Shown: one piece after another, positions 45,070 through 54,107 of the stretch
How positions within the stretch are numbered: the first letter of the stretch is position 1
Layout of the letters: each line of letters opens with the position of its first letter
NCBI GenBank assembly: GCA_905616445.1
Contig: CAJQSV010000001.1
Location: 124,001 to 188,000, forward strand
Length of the DNA: 64,000 bases
DNA from: an uncultured Pelagibacteraceae bacterium
Lineage (GTDB): Bacteria; Pseudomonadota; Alphaproteobacteria; Pelagibacterales; Pelagibacteraceae
Direction of reading: 5' to 3'
Program-made: the position numbers and the translations under genes
The notes under the pieces: model-generated
Seen by the model: the letters and a program-made list of their open reading frames with translations, nothing else
The model's database searches: none
Told to the model about the DNA's origin: nothing

Positions 45070-46130
45070 TAAATAGAAATTATTTTTTTATAAACCAATA
45101 TAGCTTGTTTAACTTCATGAACATTGTGTACTCTAAATATCTGCACGCCTTGTGATAAAGTGTATAAAACAGATGCCAAGGTTCCGCCAATCCTTTCTTT
45201 GCTGTCATAAGATCTTGAAACTTGACTAATAAATCTTTTTCTAGAAGTGCCTATTAATAATGGAAATCCTAAAGAATGAAATAGAGAAATTTTGTTCATA
45301 AGTATCAAATTATGTTTCAAATTTTTTCCAAAGCCAATACCAGGGTCAATAATAAATTTTTTATATTTAAATTTTTTAAAATCTGTATTTATTTTTTTTT
45401 CAAAAAAATCATAAAGATCGAACAAAACATTCTTATATTTTGGGTTGATTTGCATAGTGTTGGGCGTGCCTTGCATGTGATGTAATACCTTCCAAACATT
45501 AAATTTTTTTATTTTATCAATAGCATTAACGTCGTACTCAAATCCAGAAACATCATTTATTAAATCAGATTTGTTCTTAATAGCTTTCATCATGATTTTA
45601 GATTTTCGCGTATCAATAGAAAGAAATATTTTAGGATGTTTTTTTTTAAAATTAGTTATAATTTTTTCTAATCTTTTCCATTCAGTTTTAGGTGAAATAT
45701 CTTTTGACCCCGGTTTTGTAGACTCACCGCCCACGTCAATAATGCTTGCTCCTTTATCAATCATGTTTTGAATGTGTAAGGATGCTTTATGAAATTTATT
45801 AAACAAACCACCATCAGAAAAACTATCAGGGGTCAAATTTAATACACCCATAATTAATGGCTCAGAGAAATTTAAATTTTTACTTAAATTTTTTCTTTTA
45901 AGTATTATTTTTTTTATGTCGTTTTGAACAATTTGTTTTAATTTTTTTTTTAGAGTGTTAATTTTTTTTATGTGAATTAACTTAATTTTTTTATCTCTTG
46001 ATAAAATTTCAATATAATTAAAAGCTAAATTTTTATTTCCACAAAGTGGGAGTGCTAATTTTTTTTTAATTAAATTATGTGCTTGGTGACCATAATAAAA
46101 ATTACACGCACGTGTGTAATAGTTTCTCAT
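45069..46130 (-). CDS. folP: Dihydropteroate synthase with N-terminal extension
   Basis: Condenses p-aminobenzoate with hydroxymethyl-dihydropterin diphosphate in folate synthesis. The TIM-barrel domain starts near residue 93 with I-M-G-V-L-N-L-T-P-D-S-F-S-D-G-G, then I-D-V-G-G-E-S-T-K-P-G and the pterin-binding D-P-G-I-G-F-G-K. At 353 residues it is about 80 longer than E. coli FolP because of a basic N-terminal region that lacks a known motif. No folK is adjacent. It lies between ftsH and glmM, the usual place. Confidence 0.94.
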   Translation of the reverse strand: MRNYYTRACNFYYGHQAHNLIKKKLALPLCGNKNLAFNYIEILSRDKKIKLIHIKKINTLKKKLKQIVQNDIKKIILKRKNLSKNLNFSEPLIMGVLNLTPDSFSDGGLFNKFHKASLHIQNMIDKGASIIDVGGESTKPGSKDISPKTEWKRLEKIITNFKKKHPKIFLSIDTRKSKIMMKAIKNKSDLINDVSGFEYDVNAIDKIKKFNVWKVLHHMQGTPNTMQINPKYKNVLFDLYDFFEKKINTDFKKFKYKKFIIDPGIGFGKNLKHNLILMNKISLFHSLGFPLLIGTSRKRFISQVSRSYDSKERIGGTLASVLYTLSQGVQIFRVHNVHEVKQAILVYKKIISI

Positions 46131-46140
46131 AGATTTTTAA

Positions 46141-48036
46141 TTAAAATGCTGGCTTTGGCTTAAGACCTAAAGATCCTAAGGCTGAAGATTCTTTCTTATC
46201 TTTGTCATCTTCAATCTCATTTAATTTTTTAGGTTGGATATTTTTCAGCATTAGATCTCTGATTTCATCACCCGTTAAGGTCTCGTAAACCAATAATGCT
46301 TTTGCTATTTTATGGAGATCATCTATTTTTTCTGTTAATACTTTTTTTGCTCTATCGTACCCGGCTTCGACAATTTTTTTAACTTCAGAATCAACTTTTT
46401 TAGAAGTTTCTTCTGACATATTTTGAGTTCTAGTAACTGATCTACCTAAAAATACTTCTTCTTCATTTTCGGCATATGCTAGTGGTCCTAATTCTTTGCT
46501 CATACCGTAACGTGTAACCATATTTTTTGCCATTTTTGTTGCCATGTCGATATCAGAAGATGCTCCTGATGTTACTTTGTCATGACCAAAAATTAATTCT
46601 TCTGCTATTCTTCCGCCCATAGCTACGGCTATGTCTGAATACATTTTTTCTCTAGTTACTGAAAGCTGGTCTCTTTCTGGAAGTCTCATAACCATTCCTA
46701 AGGCCCTTCCTCTTGGTATAATCGTTGCTTTATGTATTGGGTCAGAAACCTTTTCATTTAATGCAACAATTGCGTGTCCTCCCTCATGATAAGCTGTTAA
46801 TTTTTTTTCATCTTCGCTCATCACCATAGATCTTCTCTCAGCACCCATCATGACTTTATCTTTTGCTTCTTCAACATCTACCATTGTTACTACTCTTTTA
46901 TTTTTACGGGCAGCTAGCAAAGCAGATTCATTAATAAGATTAGCTAAGTCAGCCCCAGAAAAACCTGGTGTACCTCTAGCTATTGTTCTAAGTTTTATAT
47001 CAGGACCTACAGTAATTTTTTTGACATGAACCTTCAGTATCGCTTCTCTTCCAAGAATATCGGGGTTTCCTACAACAACTTGTCTATCAAATCTACCTGG
47101 TCTTAATAAAGCGGGGTCTAATACGTCAGGTCTGTTCGTTGCAGCAATTAATATAATTCCTTCATTGGTCTCAAAGCCATCCATTTCAACTAATAATTGA
47201 TTAAGTGTTTGTTCTCTTTCGTCATTTCCACCTCCAAGACCAGCTCCTCTACTTCTACCAACGGCATCAATCTCATCTATGAATATAATACAAGGAGAGT
47301 GTTTTTTTCCTTGTTCGAACATGTCTCGAACTCTGGAAGCTCCTACTCCTACAAACATTTCTACAAAATCAGAACCAGATATAGAAAAGAACGGAACATT
47401 GGCTTCGCCTGCAATTGCTTTTGCTAATAATGTTTTTCCAGTTCCTGGGGGGCCGATTAGTAAAGCGCCTTTTGGAATTTTTCCACCAAGTCTACTAAAT
47501 TTTTTAGGGTCTCTTAAAAATTCTACTATTTCTTCTACTTCCTCTTTGGCCTCTTCAACTCCTGCCACATCATTAAATGTAACTTTGCCTTGCGCTTCTG
47601 TTAGAAGTTTTGCTTTTGACTTACCAAACCCCATAGCTCCACCTTTTCCTCCTTGCATTTGGCGCATAAAGAAAACCCACACACCGATAAGAAGTAGCAT
47701 TGGAAACCAAGATAACAATACACCTAAAAGAGAAGGCATTTTAGCATCTATCGGGGAGGCAATTATGCTTACTCCTTTGTTGGATAATTTTTCTACTAAG
47801 TTTGGATAATTAGGTGAGTAAGTCGTAAATGATGATCCATCGCTTAACAAACCAGTAATATTGTTGCCTTGAATTTCCACTTTTATAACTCTTCCTTCGT
47901 CAACTTCAGATAAAAATTTTGAGAAAGGTACTTCAACTTTTGAAACAGCCATCTTATTTGGATTTTGGAACATGTTAAATAGTCCAACAGAAAGAAGGAC
48001 TATAATTCCCCACATGGCTAAATTTTTTAAATTCAT
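46141..48036 (-). CDS. ftsH: ATP-dependent zinc metalloprotease FtsH
   Basis: Membrane-bound AAA+ protease that degrades misfolded membrane proteins and regulators. The 631-residue protein has two N-terminal membrane helices (about 7-23 and 107-125), Walker A G-P-P-G-T-G-K-T (about 195-202), Walker B F-I-D-E-I-D, the second region of homology with [18 protein letters not shown], and the zinc site H-E-G-G-H (about 418-422). The start has no Shine-Dalgarno sequence, and a heat-shock-like promoter lies right before it. It is followed by folP and glmM. Confidence 0.97.
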   Translation of the reverse strand: MNLKNLAMWGIIVLLSVGLFNMFQNPNKMAVSKVEVPFSKFLSEVDEGRVIKVEIQGNNITGLLSDGSSFTTYSPNYPNLVEKLSNKGVSIIASPIDAKMPSLLGVLLSWFPMLLLIGVWVFFMRQMQGGKGGAMGFGKSKAKLLTEAQGKVTFNDVAGVEEAKEEVEEIVEFLRDPKKFSRLGGKIPKGALLIGPPGTGKTLLAKAIAGEANVPFFSISGSDFVEMFVGVGASRVRDMFEQGKKHSPCIIFIDEIDAVGRSRGAGLGGGNDEREQTLNQLLVEMDGFETNEGIILIAATNRPDVLDPALLRPGRFDRQVVVGNPDILGREAILKVHVKKITVGPDIKLRTIARGTPGFSGADLANLINESALLAARKNKRVVTMVDVEEAKDKVMMGAERRSMVMSEDEKKLTAYHEGGHAIVALNEKVSDPIHKATIIPRGRALGMVMRLPERDQLSVTREKMYSDIAVAMGGRIAEELIFGHDKVTSGASSDIDMATKMAKNMVTRYGMSKELGPLAYAENEEEVFLGRSVTRTQNMSEETSKKVDSEVKKIVEAGYDRAKKVLTEKIDDLHKIAKALLVYETLTGDEIRDLMLKNIQPKKLNEIEDDKDKKESSALGSLGLKPKPAF

Positions 48037-48045
48037 ATTTTATAT

Positions 48046-48073
48046 AGATAAGTATTTTTAATTTATTAACAAG
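48046..48073 (-). promoter_or_regulatory. Candidate sigma-32 promoter of ftsH
   Basis: On the minus strand CTTG (48073-48070), 17 bases, then CTTATCT (48052-48046) match the alphaproteobacterial heat-shock promoter consensus CTTG-N17/18-CYTATNT in full. The expected start point is within about 1-5 bases of the ftsH ATG (48036), which would give a near-leaderless mRNA and fits the lack of a ribosome-binding site. Its -35 is also one arm of a hairpin at 48070-48097. Confidence 0.5.
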
Positions 48074-48097
48074 TATAACTAAAAAAGTTATGCCTTG
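48070..48097. other. Hairpin between tilS and ftsH
   Basis: CAAG-T-ATAACT pairs with AGTTAT-GC-CTTG around AAAAA (48070-48097). It lies just after the tilS stop (48132) and ahead of ftsH, both leftward. It could help end tilS transcription, but reading leftward no long T-run follows the stem, so this is a weak call. Confidence 0.35.
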
Positions 48098-48131
48098 TAA
48101 ATGCGTCAAATTTATTAATTTTTATCAAAAT

Positions 48132-49172
48132 TTAGAGTTTTATAGGTTTTTTTAATTCTTCTTTAGAAATTATTAGGTTTTTTTTACCTCTAGTAACTAC
48201 ACAACCTCCCAAAGTAGCTTTTAGGCTTTTGTTGGATCGAACTCTACTTAGTAAATTCAAAACTTTTTTAGCTCTTGGAGGATAATAATTTTTTGAAACT
48301 TTTTTAATACATTTGCTGAAAATTTTTAGCTGTATTTCATTATTTTCTAAGAAAAATTTTTTTGAATTGATGCTGATTGTATTGTTTTTTTTAATTACAC
48401 AATTTTTTTCAATTCTTTGAAGGTAAAAATTTAACGTATCTCTAGTGGATGCTAAGTTATTGATAGAGTTAATAATTCGGTCACGTTTGATACCACTTTT
48501 TTCGAGTTGTTTAATCAGATTTCTAACTTTTGTTCTTAAATATTTCTGATTAGTGTTGCTAGGATCTTTGAAAATTTTTCCAAAGTAATGTTTTGCAAGA
48601 AAAGTGAGATCTTTTTTTTTTTCATCTAATAAAGGTCTGAAAAGTTTCGTTGTTTTGCTCAAGCTACTTACTTTACTCATAGAAGATAAGCCTTGAATAC
48701 CACTGCCTCTAGATAGTCTTATTAAAAAAGTTTCAATCTGATCATCTCTATGATGCCCTGTCATGATAAATTTAATTTTATGTTTTTTACAGAAATTTAA
48801 TAATAGTTGATAACGAATCTCTCTAGCGTGACTTTGAATATTTCTATTTATTTTTTTTTTATTCTTTAAAATTGTTAAATTAATTCCTTTTTTTTTTAAA
48901 AGATTTTTTACATTCTGTGCTTCTTTAGATGAGTTTGATCTAATAGCGTGATCAACTAAAACAAAAAAAACTTTATTTTTTTTTTCTATTAAATATGCCT
49001 GACTTAAGGCACTTAGTGCTAGGCTGTCAGCTCCACCAGAAACAGCAACAAGAAAAGTTTTTTTTTTAATAGAGATGTCTAATTGAGATCTAAAATTAGA
49101 ATAAATAAGTGATGTTTTATTGTTTAAACTTAGATCTTTAAGCTTTAGAACACTTGAATTTTTTTTGCTCAT
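48132..49172 (-). CDS. tilS: tRNA(Ile)-lysidine synthetase
   Basis: Converts C34 of tRNA-Ile(CAU) to lysidine so it reads AUA. The 346-residue protein has the PP-loop A-V-S-G-G-A-D-S-L-A-L (about 43-53) and TGHHRDDQIETFLIRLSRGSG (about 139-159), both diagnostic. It lacks the longer C-terminal domains of E. coli TilS, as many alphaproteobacterial forms do. The ATG overlaps the end of cpoB by 35 bases, an unusually long overlap for this window; no later start codon fits as well. Confidence 0.93.
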   Translation of the reverse strand: MSKKNSSVLKLKDLSLNNKTSLIYSNFRSQLDISIKKKTFLVAVSGGADSLALSALSQAYLIEKKNKVFFVLVDHAIRSNSSKEAQNVKNLLKKKGINLTILKNKKKINRNIQSHAREIRYQLLLNFCKKHKIKFIMTGHHRDDQIETFLIRLSRGSGIQGLSSMSKVSSLSKTTKLFRPLLDEKKKDLTFLAKHYFGKIFKDPSNTNQKYLRTKVRNLIKQLEKSGIKRDRIINSINNLASTRDTLNFYLQRIEKNCVIKKNNTISINSKKFFLENNEIQLKIFSKCIKKVSKNYYPPRAKKVLNLLSRVRSNKSLKATLGGCVVTRGKKNLIISKEELKKPIKL

Positions 49173-50142
49173 ACCGCGCTTTTTGTAACACAGACTGTGA
49201 TGCTTTAGGATATTGTTTTTTAATTGCCGTAATCATTTTACAACCTTGATCTTTTTCACCTAACTCAACCATTGTAGTTCCTAGTTTTAAAAGATTTTCT
49301 GGCGCCTTTTGACTTTTTGGATAATTTTGATATCCGTCTAGATAAGCAGTGGCTGCGTCTGAATAAAGCTGTCTAATTCTAAATGTTTCTCCATACCAGT
49401 ATTGAGCACTTCCCGCTAGTTCGTCAGTTTTATTTTTATCAATGAATTCCCTAAGTGCTAATTCGGCAGTTTCATAGTCTCCAACTTTCATAAAACTTAA
49501 AGCAAAATTGTATTGTTCTTTGGGAGATTTGTCCGGTAATAAAGATGTTTCTGACTTTCTCTTTTCAGTAAAAACAGAAGCTTGAGCTTGTACCGATTGT
49601 GTGGCTTGTGTCGTCTCTTTAGGGTCTAAACTATAACCTGGTGCCGAACCTAAATCTTGCGGTTTATCAGTGCCAGGCAACCTAACTTGTTGTTGTTGTT
49701 TTTCTTTCATTTCGTTGTTTTTTTTATTTTTATTGAGTTTGGATGTGTTGGTAGTTTTACCTGTTTCTAAATCTAAAAAACGAAGTTGTGAGTCTGATTG
49801 AATTTTTGTTACTCGATTGGATAATTTATCTAATTTAAAATTAGCTTCCTCGAAACGATTAGTTAATAAACGAAATTGTTCTTCTATTTCGTTAAGTTTT
49901 AATAAGTGTCTAGTCAGAATTTCTTCATTTAATCCGTTTGAAGGAATAGAGTTCACAGCAGTAGTAATATCAGAATTTTTATAAACTGCTTTTTCTAAAG
50001 TTTTTAAGTCTTGAGCAATAATTTGTAATTGATCTGTAACAGCGTTAATTTTTTCTTCTTCAGCCATTGCAAAATTAGATGAAGAAAATAACAAAATAAA
50101 AAAAACAAAAAAATTTTTTAAATTTATATTATAACGATTCAT
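49138..50142 (-). CDS. cpoB: Tol-Pal associated periplasmic protein CpoB (YbgF)
   Basis: Periplasmic TPR protein that links Tol-Pal constriction to peptidoglycan synthesis. The 334-residue protein has a signal peptide (about 1-27, ending SSNFAMAEE), an N-terminal coiled coil (about 30-125), a low-complexity linker, and C-terminal TPR-like repeats starting KEQYNFALSFMKVGDYETAE and continuing QYWYGETFRIRQLYSDAATA. It comes after pal but is separated from it by a strong terminator, so it probably has its own promoter or relies on read-through. Confidence 0.9.
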   Translation of the reverse strand: MNRYNINLKNFFVFFILLFSSSNFAMAEEEKINAVTDQLQIIAQDLKTLEKAVYKNSDITTAVNSIPSNGLNEEILTRHLLKLNEIEEQFRLLTNRFEEANFKLDKLSNRVTKIQSDSQLRFLDLETGKTTNTSKLNKNKKNNEMKEKQQQQVRLPGTDKPQDLGSAPGYSLDPKETTQATQSVQAQASVFTEKRKSETSLLPDKSPKEQYNFALSFMKVGDYETAELALREFIDKNKTDELAGSAQYWYGETFRIRQLYSDAATAYLDGYQNYPKSQKAPENLLKLGTTMVELGEKDQGCKMITAIKKQYPKASQSVLQKARYEQKKFKCSKA

Positions 50143-50172
50143 TATTAATATTTCTTATTCATACAACGTGGC

Positions 50173-50208
50173 AAAAAAAAGACCCCAAGACTTTTAAGCC
50201 ATGGGGTC
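50173..50208 (-). terminator. Intrinsic terminator after pal
   Basis: GACCCCA (50181-50187) pairs perfectly with TGGGGTC (50202-50208) around a 14-base loop. Reading leftward, eight T follow at once (A-run 50173-50180 on the plus strand). This is the clearest intrinsic terminator in the window and marks the end of the tolQRAB-pal unit, 23 bases past the pal stop. Confidence 0.9.
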
Positions 50209-50231
50209 CGGTATTTTTAAAAATATTTAAA

Positions 50232-50708
50232 TTATTTTGTTTTAACTGTTACAGATCGTCTGTTTTGAGACCAGGCTAAAGGTGTTGAGGCTGAATTAAC
50301 AGGCTTCTCTTTACCATAGCTAATTACAGAAATTCTTTTTCCAGAAATTCCGTAAGTTAATAAATAGTCTCTAGCAGCGTTCGCTCTTTTTTCTGCAAGC
50401 GCTAAGTTATATTCTCTAGTTCCTCTTTCGTCACCATGACCTTCAAGAACAACGTTAAGATTTTTATTTTTTCTCATCCAGCCAGCTTGCTTTCTTAAAG
50501 TATCTCTAGAAGCTGTTGTTAAAGCAGATCTATTTGTTGCAAAGAACACTCTATCTTTAACTCCACTTGCTAAATATTTAACAGTAGCATTACCTGTATA
50601 AACGTCATTTGATCCTGATGCTGATTTTTTACCAGCGGCACACGCGCTAAGAGCTAGTGTTGAGACTAGTATTATTAATAAGTTTTTAATGTTTTTGTTA
50701 AATATCAT
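50232..50708 (-). CDS. pal: Peptidoglycan-associated lipoprotein
   Basis: Outer-membrane lipoprotein that binds peptidoglycan and TolB. The 158-residue protein has a lipoprotein signal peptide with the lipobox L-S-A-C (Cys at about 23) and an OmpA-like C-terminal domain with VFFATNRSALTTASRDTLRK and VVLEGHGDERGTREYNLALA then K-R-A-N-A-A-R-D-Y-L; the Asp and Arg in these segments bind meso-diaminopimelate. It follows tolB after 74 bases and ends at a strong terminator. Confidence 0.96.
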   Translation of the reverse strand: MIFNKNIKNLLIILVSTLALSACAAGKKSASGSNDVYTGNATVKYLASGVKDRVFFATNRSALTTASRDTLRKQAGWMRKNKNLNVVLEGHGDERGTREYNLALAEKRANAARDYLLTYGISGKRISVISYGKEKPVNSASTPLAWSQNRRSVTVKTK

Positions 50709-50782
50709 TTTTATCCTTTAGTTGTTTAGTTTATTTCAAATTTTAATCAGTAGTTCAAGTGTTTAATGTAACAAAAAACTCC

Positions 50783-52120
50783 TCATTTCGATAGCAATGA
50801 AGACCAAGATGGGTCTGAGGCATCAGTACCTGTCTTTAACTCTCTCTCATTATATCCTGTGATATCAATTGACCATAATTTAGCGGTAAATCCTTCTCCC
50901 TCTTTTCCAGCTTTGGTCTCTCTGTAAAAAACTAATAATCTTCCATTAGGAGACCAAGAAGGAGCTTCTTGGTAAAAATTCTCGGTAAGTAATCTTTCTC
51001 CGCTTCCATCCGATCGCATGACACCAATATAGAACTTTCCTCCTCTAACTTTAGTAAAAGCAATAAGATCGCCTCGTGGTGACCAAACGGGAGTTCCATA
51101 AAGACCGTCTCCAAAACTTATTCTTTTAACTCCACTACCATCACTTTTCATAATGTAGATTTGTTGAAGACCGCTTCTATCAGAATTAAAAGTAATATAT
51201 TTTCCATCAGGAGAATATGAAGGTGATGTATCAATTGAAGAGTCTTCAGTAATCTTTTCAACTAATCTTGACTCTAAATCCATTGTGTAAATATCTGAAT
51301 TACCATTTTTAGCAAAACTCATTATTATTTTTTTTCCGTCAGGAGAAAATCTCGGTGCAAAAGTCATGCCTGGAAAATTTCCAACAACTTCCTGTATTCC
51401 AGTTTCTATATCTAATAAATAAACTCTGGGTTTATTTCTAAAATAAGAAAGATACGTTACTAGTTGGTTCGTTGGATTAAATCGAGGAGTTAAAACTAGC
51501 TCATTACCTAGAGTTAAATACTTAGTGTTTTCACCATCTTGATCCATAATAGCTAATTTTTTAACTCTTTGAGTCCTAGGTCCAGTTTCGCTTACATAAA
51601 TTATTCTTGTGTCAAAATAACCTGTCTCACCTGTTAATCTTTCATAAATTTTATCTGAGATAATATGTGCTACTCTTCTCCAATTAGATGGCGTTGTTGT
51701 AAAAGCAAGAGCAATCATTTCTTTATTGGCAGCCACGTCCCAAAGTCTAAACTCTATTTTGAGTTTCTCATCTTTAATTAGTAATTTTCCTGTTACTAAA
51801 GCCTGGGCTGTTATTAAGCTCCAATCTTCAAATCTTGGTTTTAAATGTGCGATATCGGGTTTTTGTACAAATGCATCTTTATTTAAAGGATTAAACAACC
51901 CTGTAGATCTAAAATTTTTCTCTACAACTGAAGAAATAAGTTCACCTAACTCTTTTGTTTTAACATCTTGATAGTTGTCAGATTGAGAATCAACATGTAA
52001 CGGGGAGACAGCTATTGGTAGAGGGTCAAGGTTTCCTCTAGTAATATCAACTTCAATTAAACTATAGGCAATATTAAATTTAAATAGGAATATTGTTAAA
52101 ATATAAAATATTTTTTTCAT
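50783..52120 (-). CDS. tolB: Tol-Pal translocation protein TolB
   Basis: Periplasmic beta-propeller protein that binds Pal and TolA. The 445-residue protein has a signal peptide (about 1-20), an N-terminal alpha/beta domain (to about 165) and five or six WD40-like propeller repeats visible as recurring F-S-P-D-G-K / Y-S-P-D-G-K and W-S-P-x-G motifs (for example [48 protein letters not shown]). It lies between tolA and pal in the canonical order. Confidence 0.97.
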   Translation of the reverse strand: MKKIFYILTIFLFKFNIAYSLIEVDITRGNLDPLPIAVSPLHVDSQSDNYQDVKTKELGELISSVVEKNFRSTGLFNPLNKDAFVQKPDIAHLKPRFEDWSLITAQALVTGKLLIKDEKLKIEFRLWDVAANKEMIALAFTTTPSNWRRVAHIISDKIYERLTGETGYFDTRIIYVSETGPRTQRVKKLAIMDQDGENTKYLTLGNELVLTPRFNPTNQLVTYLSYFRNKPRVYLLDIETGIQEVVGNFPGMTFAPRFSPDGKKIIMSFAKNGNSDIYTMDLESRLVEKITEDSSIDTSPSYSPDGKYITFNSDRSGLQQIYIMKSDGSGVKRISFGDGLYGTPVWSPRGDLIAFTKVRGGKFYIGVMRSDGSGERLLTENFYQEAPSWSPNGRLLVFYRETKAGKEGEGFTAKLWSIDITGYNERELKTGTDASDPSWSSLLSK

Positions 52121-52127
52121 TATTTAT

Positions 52128-52934
52128 TTAACCTTTTAGCATTTCCGTTGGATTAAAATTTAATTGAATATCTTTCCATTTTTTATAGCCTGTTTGCGGT
52201 ACTCTAAGAGGCTGGCAGATCCTAACTGCTCTTAATGCACTCTCGGCTAAAATTTTATAAAATTTTTGTCCCGGTCTATTCATTCTTTCATGGTCTAAGA
52301 TCTCAGACTTACTTATAGTTCCATCTTGTTTTAATTCTAGCTTAATTCTAACCAAAAGATCATCGTCATAAGGTAGTCCCAAAGGAACTGTCCAACATCC
52401 AAATATTTGAGCTCTCAGAGCATCTTCTTCGGAAAGAGTTAAACCTGATGCAAAAGAATTTTTAACACTACTTTGGGTAAGTTTTTTTTCACTTTTTTCA
52501 ACTTTTACACTCTCTTCTTTCGCCTTGTCAATCAAGGCTGCTATTTGATTAGTGTCAATAATTTCTTTTTTTTCAAATTCAGAAGCTTGTCTTATTTCAG
52601 GTTTAATTTCCTCTGGATTTTGTTTTTTTTTAATTAATTCTTTTTTCTCGTCTTGTTTTTTGGGTAAAGGAATTCGGTCGGGTTTTTCTTTAGCCTTCGC
52701 AGCTGGTGGGGCTTGTTCAGAAACTACTCTTTTCTCTTCTTCTTTCACTTTCTCAATAACTTTTCTTGCTTTTGGAGCAAATGGAATATTTGTTTTGTCG
52801 GAGATTTGAATAAACTCAACGGATAGAATTGGTGGTAAATCGACCGGTTGTCTAATCATGAAAGGTAGACTTAATATAGTCAATAAAATCATGACTGCGT
52901 GAAAGGATAAAGAATAAATTAAACTTCTTGTCAT
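52128..52934 (-). CDS. tolA: TolA-like energy-transducing protein
   Basis: Spans the periplasm to connect TolQR with TolB-Pal. The 268-residue protein has an N-terminal membrane helix (about 5-25), a long charged Lys/Glu/Pro-rich middle (about 58-155), and a C-terminal domain with the segment QIFGCWTVPLGLPYDDDLLV and ESALRAVRICQPLRVP, the TolA/TonB C-terminal pattern. It is shorter than E. coli TolA because the helical middle is reduced. Identity rests partly on its place between tolR and tolB. Confidence 0.87.
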   Translation of the reverse strand: MTRSLIYSLSFHAVMILLTILSLPFMIRQPVDLPPILSVEFIQISDKTNIPFAPKARKVIEKVKEEEKRVVSEQAPPAAKAKEKPDRIPLPKKQDEKKELIKKKQNPEEIKPEIRQASEFEKKEIIDTNQIAALIDKAKEESVKVEKSEKKLTQSSVKNSFASGLTLSEEDALRAQIFGCWTVPLGLPYDDDLLVRIKLELKQDGTISKSEILDHERMNRPGQKFYKILAESALRAVRICQPLRVPQTGYKKWKDIQLNFNPTEMLKG

Positions 52935-52941
52935 TTTTCAT

Positions 52942-53355
52942 TTAGTTCTTATATGGCTCAGAAATAAGTGCTACTTTTGAAAATCCAGCACCTGATAAGG
53001 TTCCCATAATTTCTAAAACTCTTCCGTAATTTATATTTTTATCTCCTCGCACATAAATTCTTGTATCGGTTCTATTTTTTGCAATTGCTAATAATTTTGG
53101 AATAATTTTTTCAGAAGAAACTTGGCTTTCTTGTATGAAGACCTCCCCTTTAGAATTGATAGTTACTGTTAAAGGTTCTTGGTCGTCAGGCAAGGAGTCT
53201 GCTGCTGATTCTGGTAAGTCAACTTGTACGCCAACAGTTAATAAAGGTGCTGTAACCATAAAAATAATTAGTAAAACTAACATCACGTCAACAAATGGAG
53301 TAACATTAATTTCGCTCATCGGTTCATTCCTAGAGCGATTAAGTTTAAAAGCCAT
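52942..53355 (-). CDS. tolR: TolR biopolymer transport protein (ExbD family)
   Basis: Inner-membrane proton-channel subunit working with TolQ. The 137-residue protein has one membrane helix (about 20-42) containing the key aspartate in N-V-T-P-F-V-D-V-M-L-V-L-L-I-I-F-M (D24), and a periplasmic domain ending in YGRVLEIMGTLSGAGFSKVA. Length and motif match ExbD/TolR. It starts 3 bases after the tolQ stop. Confidence 0.95.
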   Translation of the reverse strand: MAFKLNRSRNEPMSEINVTPFVDVMLVLLIIFMVTAPLLTVGVQVDLPESAADSLPDDQEPLTVTINSKGEVFIQESQVSSEKIIPKLLAIAKNRTDTRIYVRGDKNINYGRVLEIMGTLSGAGFSKVALISEPYKN

Positions 53356-53358
53356 AAC

Positions 53359-54039
53359 TTAGATTATAGATAAAAATCTTTTGCAAAAGTTTTCTATTCT
53401 GGCCGAATATTTTTTAGAGTCACTGTTAAATTTATTGTAAGCTACTACCGCTGGAATGGCTGCAAGCAAACCTAGAGCTGTTGCAAATAAAGCCTCTGCA
53501 ATACCGGGGGCTACAATAGCTAAACTTGTATTCCTTGAAATAGCGATAGATTGAAAAGAATTCATAATTCCCCAAACGGTTCCAAATAAACCTATAAAAG
53601 GAGCTGTAGATCCAACCGTTGCTAAAAAAGTAAAATTTTTTTCTATTTCTTTGATTTGGTCATCGGTAGAAATTTCTAAAATTCTTTCTACTCTTGCGCT
53701 TTGTATGGCGCTAGTTTTTGATTTTGTTTTTATTAATTCGTTCATCGCCTGTTGAAATATTCTAGTTAAAGGGTCGCCTGATTTAACAGGCAAAGAATTG
53801 TTTAAACTCTCAGCTGATTTAGCTTTCCAAAATTTATTTTCAAACTCTGAAGTAGATAGATTAATTTTTTTAAATACTTTGTATTTATCAAATATCAAAG
53901 CCCAAGAATATATTGAACTAGATAACAAAAGTAAGATCACGGATTTAACTACAAAATCTGCACGTAAAAAAAGTTGCCAAAGTGAAAAATCGTTCACCCC
54001 ACCTAATCCGACAACTTGAGCTGCTATTTGCTGTTCCAT
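53359..54039 (-). CDS. tolQ: TolQ proton-channel protein (ExbB family)
   Basis: Three-helix inner-membrane protein that forms the proton channel with TolR. The 226-residue protein has helices at about 27-50, 130-160 and 170-200, with the family motif LATVGSTAPFIGLFGTVWGI (about 135-155) and GIAEALFATALGLLAAIPAV. It is the first gene of the tolQRAB-pal unit; the ybgC thioesterase gene that often precedes it in other proteobacteria is absent. Confidence 0.96.
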   Translation of the reverse strand: MEQQIAAQVVGLGGVNDFSLWQLFLRADFVVKSVILLLLSSSIYSWALIFDKYKVFKKINLSTSEFENKFWKAKSAESLNNSLPVKSGDPLTRIFQQAMNELIKTKSKTSAIQSARVERILEISTDDQIKEIEKNFTFLATVGSTAPFIGLFGTVWGIMNSFQSIAISRNTSLAIVAPGIAEALFATALGLLAAIPAVVAYNKFNSDSKKYSARIENFCKRFLSII

Positions 54040-54062
54040 GTTAGTGAAGTACTTGTAGAATG

Positions 54063-54078
54063 TGTCATGAATTTGACA
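54063..54078. promoter_or_regulatory. Inverted repeat TGTCA-N6-TGACA before tolQ
   Basis: A 5-bp inverted repeat with a 6-base centre lies 24 bases upstream of the tolQ start, and on the minus strand TTGTCA here could be the -35 of a tolQ promoter with TACAAG as a poor -10 16 bases on. The 68-base gap separates tolQ from the end of ruvC. A binding protein is unknown; this is a positional suggestion. Confidence 0.3.
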
Positions 54079-54107
54079 ACTTTATTATCCTTTGTGTTGA
54101 TTTTAGT

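Noticed and set aside
47279..47809. Open frame of 176 codons antisense to ftsH
   Set aside because: It is the shadow of a strongly conserved gene; the predicted protein has no motif and its openness follows from the codon pattern of ftsH.
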